DNA from: a virus
DNA: 20,307 bases
Direction: 5' to 3' (one strand)
IMG/VR virus record: IMGVR_UViG_3300006033_000130
Coordinates: 1-20,307 of that record
Shown: one piece after another, positions 13,944-20,307 of the stretch
Numbering within the stretch: the first letter of the stretch is position 1
How the letters are laid out: every line of letters begins with the position of its first letter
Position numbers and translations under genes: made by a program
The notes under the pieces: generated by a model
Databases searched by the model: none
What the model saw: only the letters and a program-made list of their open reading frames with translations
Told to the model about the DNA's origin: nothing

Positions 13944-16211
13944 ATGTATTCTGTTTCGAGCGCGTATCGCGAGGCGATTCAGCTGCACCGTGCGCAGGGT
14001 GTACGCAACCGCTCGTATGCGCAGATCTACATCGGCCAGTTTGATGCTTCCGCGCGCGGCGACGCAATGCTTTCTATGAACGACGGCGGTGTTGATTATT
14101 CCAACTTCGGCAGCGTGAATACAGATGCGGAGCAGGGAGCGGCATATGCCACATGGGAGCAGGACTTCTTTCGGCTCGATGGCGCGCAACGGTTTCTGCC
14201 GGAGAACACGGCCGATTGGCAGCAGCAAGGCTTCGTCTCCACGCGGCTGTCCGGTGTTGACGGTAGCTTTGCTGTGCCGGTTGTGCTCACGATCAGCTTC
14301 TCTGGCCTGCACAGCATGAGCGGCATCACGCTGTTGTTCGACGATGCGAGTGATGCATATGCGAGAGAATTCACTGTGTCCACCTACCTCAATTACGATC
14401 TGGTGGAGACACACGATATTGTGAACACCGACGCGAAGTATGAAGGCATCCTCACGCTGGCGGAGCACAATCGGATGGTGATCACATTCCATGTCACCGC
14501 GCGGCCATATCAGCGCCTGCGGTTACAGCATCTGCTGTTTGGCATAGGGCTCGTGTACAGCAACGAGGAGATCATGGACTTGGCGCTCAAGCGCTCGGCC
14601 AGTCCGGTCAGCCTTGAGCTTCCGTCAAACAAACTCAACTTTTCGCTGTATAACGAGGACGGCATCTTCACACCGGACAGTCCTACTTCCGTGTCGTCTT
14701 TCTTCTCACAGGATCAGGAATGTAAACTCATGCTCGGCTACGATGTGAGCGGCAACGGCGACATCGATTGGATCGGTACCGGTAAGTTCTGGCTGTCCGA
14801 GTGGACGGTCGATGGCATTACGGCGCGGTTTGAGGCCGCGGACATCTTTGAGCGTATGAGCACGGGAATCTATCGCCGCGGTACTTATGGCAGCAAATCG
14901 GCCAAAGCGATGATCGACGATGTCATGGCGGATTTTGGTTATGACAACTATGACGCAAGCGCGCACGAGCTCGAAAGCACCATCATCACCAATCCGCTGC
15001 CGATTGGATCGCATGCGGAGTGTCTGCAGCTGATCGCAAACTGCGTGATGTGCACGCTCGAAACCGACGCGGACGGCAGGATTTATTTCCGCTCACGCGC
15101 GGCTGCCGTTCCGGAGAACATATCTGCGAACCAAACAGATGCGCATCTACCCAGCTCGTCCGTTGCGAACCTTACGGCATATGAAGATAAAATCCTTGAA
15201 TATGCTTCTTGGGAAGAGGACGGATTTGCACTCTCCGGCGATATGCGGTTTCTGCCGGAGGCCGCAGATCCATATCTCAACTGCGGTATCGGTTGGAATC
15301 TATATCCGCAGGCCGATGGCCGCTACGCAAACGTGCCAGAGGTATTGTTTGAGTTCGCTGCTAACGTGACGTTTGGATCGGTCGTGATCGACTTTGGATC
15401 AAACTTCCTGCCTTCGAGTGTGCGGCTGCGCGGGCGACGAGATGATGGAGGCAGCGGCTATAAGACCGTGTACGAGCGCGAATGGCCTGTAACATCGGCG
15501 CATATGATCATCATAGACAATTTTGATCGCATCGTGCGCATGCTGCTAACCATTCAGGGCAATGCAAAAGTGCAACGTCCGCGCATCCAGCGAGTCGCAT
15601 TCAACTGGGAAAACGGTTATGAGATCACGGCGGATGATATTTTCGGCAACCCCAAAGGAACGAAGCTGACTAACTGCCGCAATGTAGTCGCTCTGCTCGA
15701 CAACCGTACTGCCGAAGTGCCTGCCGAGATCAAGAAAGCAACGATCCCCGCGGGTGAGGAAACATGGATTGAACACGGCGATATGTATATGGACGTAACC
15801 GCGGCAACATCCGCCAGCGGCGCGGTGCTCACCTATACTTCTTTTGCATATGCCACTTGCGTTACCGTCACCGGCGTGACCGGCGACGTGGAAGTGGTGC
15901 TGACCGGAAAGAAACTGATCCAGTGTGCGGAGGACGCGCGGATGATTGCAGTCAACACCACCGGCGAGGACTGCACCATTGAAAACCCGCTGTTGTCCGG
16001 CGCATCGATCAAACCCGGTTATCTGGCGTGGCTTGCGGCGCATTTCGGCAACAGCGTCGAATGGAGCGCGGAGACGCTCGGTTATCCGGAGCTGCAGCCT
16101 GGCGACTTGATCGGCTATAAGGGTATGCAGGCAAGCATCCTCGACGCAAATATTACCTATCAATACAGCCTGCGGGAGCAGTTCACCCTGCGGAAAGAGG
16201 AGACAAGCTGA
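13944..16211 (+). CDS. Tail hub / baseplate protein with duplicated discoidin-like domain
   Basis: This large protein of the tail tip is 755 aa. ATG 13944 follows GAGGTG, three bases after the previous stop. It has a short N-terminus (1-65), then domain A (about 68-200) starting YATWEQDFFRLDGAQRFLPE. A hub-like domain follows (about 205-390) with LNFSLYNEDGIFTPDSP and WIGTGKFWLSEWTVDG. Domain B (about 420-555) starts YASWEEDGFALSGDMRFLPE and is a diverged copy of A. The last 200 residues include ATIPAGEETWIEHGD and end with LGYPELQPGDLIGY, typical of hub proteins. Domains A and B look like beta-sandwich, discoidin-type modules. They may bind cell-wall sugars. No lytic motif is seen. The next gene overlaps by one base (TGATG). 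Confidence 0.82.
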   Translation: MYSVSSAYREAIQLHRAQGVRNRSYAQIYIGQFDASARGDAMLSMNDGGVDYSNFGSVNTDAEQGAAYATWEQDFFRLDGAQRFLPENTADWQQQGFVSTRLSGVDGSFAVPVVLTISFSGLHSMSGITLLFDDASDAYAREFTVSTYLNYDLVETHDIVNTDAKYEGILTLAEHNRMVITFHVTARPYQRLRLQHLLFGIGLVYSNEEIMDLALKRSASPVSLELPSNKLNFSLYNEDGIFTPDSPTSVSSFFSQDQECKLMLGYDVSGNGDIDWIGTGKFWLSEWTVDGITARFEAADIFERMSTGIYRRGTYGSKSAKAMIDDVMADFGYDNYDASAHELESTIITNPLPIGSHAECLQLIANCVMCTLETDADGRIYFRSRAAAVPENISANQTDAHLPSSSVANLTAYEDKILEYASWEEDGFALSGDMRFLPEAADPYLNCGIGWNLYPQADGRYANVPEVLFEFAANVTFGSVVIDFGSNFLPSSVRLRGRRDDGGSGYKTVYEREWPVTSAHMIIIDNFDRIVRMLLTIQGNAKVQRPRIQRVAFNWENGYEITADDIFGNPKGTKLTNCRNVVALLDNRTAEVPAEIKKATIPAGEETWIEHGDMYMDVTAATSASGAVLTYTSFAYATCVTVTGVTGDVEVVLTGKKLIQCAEDARMIAVNTTGEDCTIENPLLSGASIKPGYLAWLAAHFGNSVEWSAETLGYPELQPGDLIGYKGMQASILDANITYQYSLREQFTLRKEETS

Positions 16212-16657
16212 TGTGGCAAAAACCAAAGACCGATTGGGAAATCAAGCCGTTTGTCAACGGCCGTTATATGGGCGACTGGTTCAACGCGGAGGATTACAAC
16301 CGCATCATCGGGAACCTGCGATATCTCCACGCCGCGGGGCGGAACGTATATGCGGTGGTGTTCGATATTCTCGGCATGACGCCGCAGGATCGCTCCGGAT
16401 TTCCGCACGCGGGCGATATCAATGCGCTCGAGGAGAGCCTGTACCGGATCACAACCAACACCTATGCACCGACTTACTACACCGGAAAGGTGACGTGGGC
16501 GGGTAATGGCAAAACGCCGACCGCAGACGACTTGAATCGCATCGAACGCGCCTGCGCGGCGATTTTTGCAAAGCTCAACGAAACCCCGCTGAAGGCTTAT
16601 CGCACGGCGGACGGCGGGGCATTCATCGCGAGCGGCAATACATTGATGGTGAGATAA
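16211..16657 (+). CDS. Baseplate/tail-tip protein with two helical repeats
   Basis: This 148-aa protein is translationally coupled to the hub gene by a TGATG overlap. It contains two related helical units: WFNAEDYNRIIGNLRYLHA (about 23-41) and TPTADDLNRIERACAAIFAKL (about 102-122). Both fit the pattern [ST/N]-A-(E/D)-D-x-N-R-I-x-x-x, which I recall in tail-associated proteins of Firmicutes phages. Each unit has a lead segment with Trp and Gly (KTDWEIKPFVNGRYMG and KVTWAGNGK). The C-terminus is short (DGGAFIASGNTLMVR). A structural role in the baseplate or fibre attachment is inferred from the neighbours. Confidence 0.6.
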   Translation: MWQKPKTDWEIKPFVNGRYMGDWFNAEDYNRIIGNLRYLHAAGRNVYAVVFDILGMTPQDRSGFPHAGDINALEESLYRITTNTYAPTYYTGKVTWAGNGKTPTADDLNRIERACAAIFAKLNETPLKAYRTADGGAFIASGNTLMVR

Positions 16658-16666
16658 GGAGCAACC

Positions 16667-17227
16667 ATGGAAGATTACAACAGCGCCTACTCCGGCGCAC
16701 AGATTGACGAGGCGGCGCGGATCGCCGCGGCGAACCAGTCGCCGTTTGAAGCAACGCTGCTGGCGGCAAACTGGGCCGATGCCGATGTGTTCGGCAAACG
16801 CACGAACGTCGCAAGCGGCATTGTCGCAATGAACACGGTGACGTTCAAGAGCGCACTGTCCAGCACACCCGCCGTGAAGACGTTCACATACAGCAGCGCG
16901 GCCGCATCATGGCAGCTCGGCGGCGCGAACGTTTCGCTTGCAACCTACGGCATATCGCTGACCGGCACACCCGCGAACGGCAACGTGATCGTTGCAGAAT
17001 ATGCCGTACGAAAGGCACAAACACTCGCAATCACCGGCGTGTCGGCAGATCATACGCTCACTTGCGATTTGAGGTTTGTGGAAGACGGTGTTCCAAGTGA
17101 AGAAGCGGCGCAGGCGGTGGCATGGGCGCTCGTGTTGAAGTATCTCATCGGCACGAATTCCATCACGTTTTATTGCGGAGACACGGCCCCGGCGGTGGAT
17201 ATTCCGATTCAGCTTTGGGAGGCATGA
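16667..17227 (+). CDS. Tail fibre-type protein
   Basis: This 186-aa protein starts at ATG 16667 after AAGGAG. The first residues MEDYNSAYSGAQIDEAA match the short motif (AYSGAQIDEA) often found at the beginning of tail-fibre proteins in Gram-positive phages. The rest is beta-rich, with many Ala, Thr and Ser: FTYSSAAASWQLGGANVSLATYG, then SLTGTPANGNVIVAEYAV. It ends with ITFYCGDTAPAVDIPIQLWEA. No coiled coil, collagen-like repeat or enzyme motif is present. It probably connects hub and receptor-binding protein, or forms part of the fibre. The fibre label is based on motif and position. Confidence 0.6.
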   Translation: MEDYNSAYSGAQIDEAARIAAANQSPFEATLLAANWADADVFGKRTNVASGIVAMNTVTFKSALSSTPAVKTFTYSSAAASWQLGGANVSLATYGISLTGTPANGNVIVAEYAVRKAQTLAITGVSADHTLTCDLRFVEDGVPSEEAAQAVAWALVLKYLIGTNSITFYCGDTAPAVDIPIQLWEA

Positions 17228-17228
17228 C

Positions 17229-18023
17229 ATGAACGCAAGCGGCAGAATCATCCGGCGCGGCGGCGCGGGCGGCCGGGCGATCCAGTACGACTACGTATCG
17301 GCGGCCAGTTACGCGAACCTTCCGTCCATCGCAGAAGAGAACACATTCGGCTTCATCACCACTCTGGCGATTGCGGACGTGCTGATTGCTAACGACCGCC
17401 CGGCTGGAAGGCCGACCGGCGAGATCCGCGTGAAAATCGGATCAAAGTCCCTAAGGCTGCTGACCATTTTGGAAGATCCGCTGGTGACCGGATATGTGCT
17501 GACGGCATATCAGTACAACGGAACCTCCTGGGTGCTTCTGGAAGCATATCTGAGAGAATCCGCAACATGGAAAAGAATCCGGTCTGAGTTTTACAACGCT
17601 GGCGCTGTCGGATTGGTTGGCAGTTTTTCAGGGACCTCAACAGGGGCCGCGAACTACACAATTGGCTCCAATACCCTTGTGTTGCGCATGACCACCGGAG
17701 GGACATCCGGGTATGCCCGTGTTAACGGCGCGAATCCGATTAACGTGACCGACTTCGACACCCTCAAAATCGACTATGCTCGATATCGCGGAGGATCGTC
17801 TGGATCACATAAGGCATATCTGTTTCTTAATCCGACCGTGTTGTCGGGGACGAACGCAGGCTTCTCCACAGGCGTAGCTGGCGTCGATCTCTCAACGGGT
17901 GCAAAGACCTTGTCTCTGGACGTGTCCGCGCTGACCGGGCTTCAATATATTCATGTGGCGCTCGGCAAGAGCAGCTATTATGAAACAGACGATTTGACTG
18001 TAAACGCTATATATGGAGAGTAG
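17229..18023 (+). CDS. Candidate receptor-binding tail fibre protein
   Basis: This 264-aa protein has ATG 17229 one base after the previous stop, with GGGAGG upstream. Residues about 20-115 resemble a domain common in Clostridia phage fibres: ENTFGFITTLAIADVLIAND, a P-x-G-E-I-R segment, then YQYNGTSWVLLEAYLR. A second part (about 118-264) is a Gly/Ser/Thr-rich beta-sandwich with strands NTLVLRMTTGG, DTLKIDYARYRG, KAYLFLNPTV, TLSLDVSALTG and LQYIHVALGKSS. It resembles carbohydrate-binding domains and may touch the cell surface. The DNA for this second part appears less GC-rich than the neighbouring tail genes, which may show module exchange. No chaperone or cleavage motif is seen. Confidence 0.6.
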   Translation: MNASGRIIRRGGAGGRAIQYDYVSAASYANLPSIAEENTFGFITTLAIADVLIANDRPAGRPTGEIRVKIGSKSLRLLTILEDPLVTGYVLTAYQYNGTSWVLLEAYLRESATWKRIRSEFYNAGAVGLVGSFSGTSTGAANYTIGSNTLVLRMTTGGTSGYARVNGANPINVTDFDTLKIDYARYRGGSSGSHKAYLFLNPTVLSGTNAGFSTGVAGVDLSTGAKTLSLDVSALTGLQYIHVALGKSSYYETDDLTVNAIYGE

Positions 18024-18031
18024 GTGCTGAT

Positions 18032-18238
18032 ATGGACGAAATCATTACTGTGACGGTGTATCTGGATTCCGAATACCGTTGCTACGCCGAACCGGCTGAG
18101 GGGTTTGCCCCTTACGCCACAGAGTTCTTTGTCGGTTGCGAGGACTTGATTCCGCGCTACCGGATCGTTCCGCATGGGGAATCGTGGACGCGCGCGGATG
18201 GTGCGGTCTTTTATGGTGAGATGATTGCTCCTATTTAA
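18032..18238 (+). CDS. Small conserved protein after tail fibre gene
   Basis: This 68-aa protein has ATG 18032, with TAGGTG upstream. The sequence is compact: MDEIITVTVYLDSEYRCYAE, two aromatic turns (FAPYATEFFVGCED), and a C-terminal GESWTRADGAVFYGEMIAPI that I have seen in short proteins next to tail fibre genes of Firmicutes phages. Two Cys (in RCYAE and GCEDL) are far from any metal pattern. The function is unknown; a small structural or fibre-assembly protein is the simplest guess. It is the last gene before the terminator at 18279. Confidence 0.65.
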   Translation: MDEIITVTVYLDSEYRCYAEPAEGFAPYATEFFVGCEDLIPRYRIVPHGESWTRADGAVFYGEMIAPI

Positions 18239-18278
18239 ACCATAGCTATATCAAATCAATTGTTGTGCGTGTTGCATT

Positions 18279-18310
18279 GACCGCTGTGTTCGTCTCGGCG
18301 GTCTTTTTTT
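18279..18310 (+). terminator. Intrinsic terminator at the end of the tail module
   Basis: GACCGC (18279-18284) pairs with GCGGTC (18298-18303), extended by T-G and G-C pairs, and is followed by TTTTTTT (18304-18310). It separates tail and lysis genes. The interval 18239-18350 contains no gene; no convincing promoter for the lysis genes was seen after the T run. Confidence 0.85.
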
Positions 18311-18350
18311 GTGAGCATTTCATATCAAACTAAGACGGGAGGAAAAGCGA

Positions 18351-18677
18351 ATGGATGAGATCAAAGACTTGATCAGCACCCTGGCCATTATCATGGGCAT
18401 GGTTTTCGGTATCGTGGCGCTGTTTCGCAATAAAAAGGCCGATGACTCCGGTGACGGTCAGAAGATGGGCATGATCATGTCTGACCTTGGCTACGTGAAG
18501 TCGAACACGGACGAGATCAAAGCTGAGCAGCAGCGGCAGCGTGATACCAACACCAACTTCGCTGTTGAGCTTGCCAGAGTGGATGCCTCTACCAAGCAGG
18601 CGCACAAGCGGCTCGATGAGCACATCGGCGCGAGCGGAAAGACGGCGCGCAGGGTAACTGAAAGGGAGAACGGGTGA
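18351..18677 (+). CDS. Membrane-anchored coiled-coil lysis-cassette protein (XhlA-like role)
   Basis: This 108-aa protein starts at ATG 18351 after GGGAGG. One membrane segment occurs near the N-terminus (LISTLAIIMGMVFGIVALF, 7-25), then basic RNKK and a charged coiled coil (about 45-95: YVKSNTDEIKAEQQRQRD, then VDASTKQAHKRLDEHIG). Similar short proteins lie before endolysins in many Firmicutes prophages. Their role is comparable to XhlA, which helps holin and endolysin act at the membrane; but XhlA has its membrane segment at the other end, so this is analogy only. It ends one base before the endolysin start, consistent with one lysis operon. Confidence 0.65.
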   Translation: MDEIKDLISTLAIIMGMVFGIVALFRNKKADDSGDGQKMGMIMSDLGYVKSNTDEIKAEQQRQRDTNTNFAVELARVDASTKQAHKRLDEHIGASGKTARRVTERENG

Positions 18678-18678
18678 T

Positions 18679-19446
18679 ATGAGCATTCGAATCGGTCACG
18701 CGGTCATGGACGAACTGGGCAAGACCATCGGGCTCAACCCCGGCGACCAGACCGGCAAGGAGATCACCATCTCCAAGTGGTATGCCAAGAATAGTGTGGG
18801 CCGCGTCTGGAAATATTATCTCGAATGTACCGACACCGCCATGGCGGAGCGCGCGGCGCAGTATATGGAACAAATCTGCGCTGACAGCGCCTACGGTTAC
18901 TCGCAGGACAAGGTGCGCCGATGGGACGGATACCGCGCCATTGTCGCCAACAGCGGCCGCACAGCGGGCGCAGGCGGCGACTTCGACTGCAGTTCGCTGA
19001 TCATATGCTGCTTCATTTTCGCCGGGCTGAATCTAAAACCGGATGGCTACACCGGCAATCTGCGCGAGAAACTGCTTGCCACCGGCAAGTTTAAATACTA
19101 CTCCGATAGCGCTCATGTCAGCTTCGATGCACTCGCCAAGCGCGGCGGTGTCTTCCTGCGCAACGGTCATGTGTTGATGGCGCTGGAGGACGGCAACGAC
19201 GCGCACGGCACACTTGAAGCAAACAATCTCAAGGTAGTCGGCAAGATTATCGTTGATGAGATCAACAAGTGGTGCAACGTCCGCAGCGGTCCCGGGCTGG
19301 AATACACCATAGTCGGCCGCGCAAAGAAGAACGACGTTTACAACGTTTATGGTGTCGCTGAGGACTGGTACCAGATCGATTACAACGGCTTCGTCGGCTA
19401 CATCTTCGGTGATCTTGCATCTGAAATCTTGCCCGGCAATGTGTGA
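18679..19446 (+). CDS. Endolysin, NlpC/P60-type peptidase with SH3 domain
   Basis: This cell-wall hydrolase releases progeny; 255 aa. ATG 18679 follows the previous stop by one base. The N-terminal part carries a signature of Clostridia phage endolysins (IRIGHAVMDE near residue 3, then NPGDQTGKEITISKWY, 20-35). Catalytic candidates are C104 in DFDCSS and H164 in RNGHVLMAL, as in NlpC/P60 cysteine peptidases that cut peptide stems of peptidoglycan. Residues 197-249 form a bacterial SH3 domain (KWCNVRSGPGLEY, then WYQIDYNGFVGYIFGD), the likely wall-binding part. No signal peptide is seen, so export depends on holin. The third catalytic residue was not identified with certainty. Confidence 0.9.
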   Translation: MSIRIGHAVMDELGKTIGLNPGDQTGKEITISKWYAKNSVGRVWKYYLECTDTAMAERAAQYMEQICADSAYGYSQDKVRRWDGYRAIVANSGRTAGAGGDFDCSSLIICCFIFAGLNLKPDGYTGNLREKLLATGKFKYYSDSAHVSFDALAKRGGVFLRNGHVLMALEDGNDAHGTLEANNLKVVGKIIVDEINKWCNVRSGPGLEYTIVGRAKKNDVYNVYGVAEDWYQIDYNGFVGYIFGDLASEILPGNV

Positions 19447-19454
19447 GGGCAACC

Positions 19455-19718
19455 ATGGCGAAGATACCGACACTGACGAAGTTTATCGTCTTATCCATGG
19501 CGGCGATCACAACCTACACCTTGGTGCTGCTGTGGTTGCGTGTACAGTACGACTTCTGGATTGATACGGAGTATTCCCGCCTCTGGTATGGCTTCTGGGG
19601 ATCGGAAATCTTCATCTGTTCCGGACTGAAAACGGGCAAGCTGATCCTCGGCCGGATCAATCCGTTCATTATGCAGAACAGCAAAATAGAAACCAACAGC
19701 GATGAGGCTGTGGGATAA
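19455..19718 (+). CDS. Small membrane protein after endolysin
   Basis: This 87-aa protein starts at ATG 19455, with GAGGG at 19445-19449; an in-frame GTG at 19443 would overlap the endolysin and lacks a better site. One clear membrane helix (FIVLSMAAITTYTLVLLWLRV, about 10-30) is followed by an aromatic segment (YSRLWYGFWGSEIFIC) that may dip into or cross the membrane. The C-terminus is polar. Its place in the lysis cassette suggests a holin, antiholin or other regulator of lysis. I do not recognise the family. Confidence 0.6.
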   Translation: MAKIPTLTKFIVLSMAAITTYTLVLLWLRVQYDFWIDTEYSRLWYGFWGSEIFICSGLKTGKLILGRINPFIMQNSKIETNSDEAVG

Positions 19719-19735
19719 ATGAAAGGGGAAATTAT

Positions 19736-20032
19736 ATGGATTTGGCAAATTTGATTATTTTGGCGCTCTTTGTGGAGGCGATCGTACAAACACTCAAGCC
19801 CATCTGGGACAAGACCGCGGGAAAGATCTCCATTGCTGAGATCGTGAGCATGGGCATAGGGATTGTGATTGCCGTCGTGGCGAAGATTAACTTCCTTGCG
19901 GGTGTGATTGACGTGACGCAGCCAGTGTTGCTTTATGTGCTGTATGCACTCACAGGGGCTGCACTGGGTAGAGGACCGAGCTTTGTGCATGACTTGTGGG
20001 TGAGAGTAAGAGACAGTATTGAAATCAAATAA
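19736..20032 (+). CDS. Holin-like membrane protein
   Basis: This 98-aa protein starts at ATG 19736 after AAAGGGG. It has an N-terminal hydrophobic helix (LANLIILALFVEAIVQTL), a second (IVSMGIGIVIAVVAKINFL) and a third (PVLLYVLYALTGAALG), then a conserved-looking GRGPSFVHDLW and a short polar tail. Three membrane segments, small size and the position at the end of the lysis cassette fit a holin. Similar proteins are common in Firmicutes prophages. Which of the two small membrane proteins forms the lethal pore cannot be told from sequence. Confidence 0.68.
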   Translation: MDLANLIILALFVEAIVQTLKPIWDKTAGKISIAEIVSMGIGIVIAVVAKINFLAGVIDVTQPVLLYVLYALTGAALGRGPSFVHDLWVRVRDSIEIK

Positions 20033-20043
20033 GAAGCCATTTG

Positions 20044-20075
20044 AAAAGAGCTCCTACGAATGTGGGAGCTCTTTT
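20044..20075. terminator. Strong bidirectional terminator between converging genes
   Basis: AAAAGAGCTCCTAC (20044-20057) pairs with GTGGGAGCTCTTTT (20062-20075) through 14 positions with one wobble and a GAAT loop. The ends are an A run and a T run, so both strands terminate: the lysis operon from the left and the DUF4268-like gene from the right. Confidence 0.9.
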
Positions 20076-20078
20076 ATG

Positions 20079-20307
20079 CTATATGTTGTGTTTTAATGCC
20101 TCTTCTAGTGGGGTTCTGAAAACATCTCTCAGTTTTGGAAGATATGTACAATAGAACTCAATAATGTTTCCCCATTGTTTCTCGTCTATTAAACCACTTG
20201 GAAAATGGATACATATCCTACAAGCTCTCTTTTCAGGCAATTCTTGCCAATCAAGTTGCGATTCAAATTTCGCATCGAGGTTCAACTGCATATCTTTTAA
20301 CACATGA
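20079..20307 (-). CDS. C-terminal end of a probable DUF4268 protein (5' end outside window)
   Basis: The reverse frame is open from 20079 to the right edge. GTG 20303 is the first start-like codon, but the frame is still open upstream to the edge, so it is probably internal. The readable 75 residues include SQLDWQELPEKRACRICIHF and FYCTYLPKLRDVF. This matches my memory of the C-terminal half of DUF4268 (W-x-x-LPxKxAxRI, then a helix pair ending LxxVFxP). DUF4268 proteins are associated with a PD-(D/E)XK nuclease-like fold, and some occur near mobile elements; no catalytic motif is visible in this fragment. The gene is AT-rich and converges on the phage late operon, so it may be an accessory gene or the host flank. 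Confidence 0.55.
   Translation of the reverse strand, partial: HVLKDMQLNLDAKFESQLDWQELPEKRACRICIHFPSGLIDEKQWGNIIEFYCTYLPKLRDVFRTPLEEALKHNI

Noticed and set aside
13710-14492. Reverse open frame of 260 codons opposite the small tail protein and hub
   Set aside because: It is a shadow of two forward genes with clear ribosome sites. There is no start signal or domain.
19514-19990. Reverse open frame of 158 codons opposite the two small membrane proteins
   Set aside because: It is antisense to two forward genes with good ribosome sites and convincing membrane segments. It crosses both and has no start signal.
1-20307. CRISPR arrays, tRNA or rRNA genes, insertion sequences, attachment sites
   Set aside because: I looked for regularly spaced repeats, cloverleaf-like segments and transposase motifs and saw none. 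An attachment site cannot be excluded without the other prophage end.

Overview
The window is the late (virion and lysis) module of a tailed phage or prophage of siphovirus type. It most likely belongs to a Clostridia-like Firmicute with fairly high GC content. The basis is the gene order, strong AGGAGG-type ribosome sites before nearly every gene, several GTG starts in GTGA stop/start overlaps, and protein families typical of SPP1- and PBSX-like phages of Gram-positive bacteria (SPP1 gp6-like portal, Mu F/SPP1 gp7 head protein, GP20 scaffold, NlpC/P60-SH3 endolysin). No integrase, repressor, replication gene, attachment site, tRNA or CRISPR array was recognised, so prophage versus free phage cannot be decided.

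Layout on the + strand. Positions 1-1106 hold the 3' part of a ParB-domain DNA methyltransferase whose start lies before the window. Packaging and head genes fill 1136-9271: a terminase large subunit carrying a TerS-like N-terminal region, portal, minor head protein, then (after an interruption) scaffold, major capsid, a small zinc-finger protein, and the connector, closure and joining proteins. The tail runs from 9276 to 18238: tail terminator, tail tube, tail assembly chaperone with a -1 frameshift extension, tape measure, a small tail protein, a hub-like protein with a duplicated domain, two baseplate or fibre-type proteins, a candidate receptor-binding protein and a small conserved protein. 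A terminator at 18279-18310 separates the tail from the lysis cassette (18351-20032), which encodes an N-terminally anchored coiled-coil protein, an endolysin and two small membrane proteins. It ends at a very strong bidirectional terminator (20044-20075). A converging AT-rich gene, probably the C-terminus of a DUF4268 protein, runs off the right edge.

The most unusual part is 5536-6179. The late operon is broken there by an AT-richer segment with a reverse-strand 84-codon gene of unknown function. This gene has its own ribosome site, a promoter candidate, a perfect 8+8 inverted repeat across the promoter and a shared terminator. It looks like a moron (a separately expressed accessory gene carried by a phage). 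A second + strand terminator lies just before the scaffold gene, so late transcription must pass two terminators or restart. Other points of interest are the TerS/TerL fusion, the T7 frameshift site, a C2H2 zinc finger in the head module, the hub domain duplication and an attenuator-like hairpin after the tail tube gene.

How the parts work together: portal, scaffold and capsid build the prohead; terminase fills it; the connector set closes it. The chaperones and tape measure set tail-tube length, the hub and fibre proteins recognise the host, and the lysis cassette releases progeny. All functional calls come from reading the sequence and recalling protein families; no database search was run.
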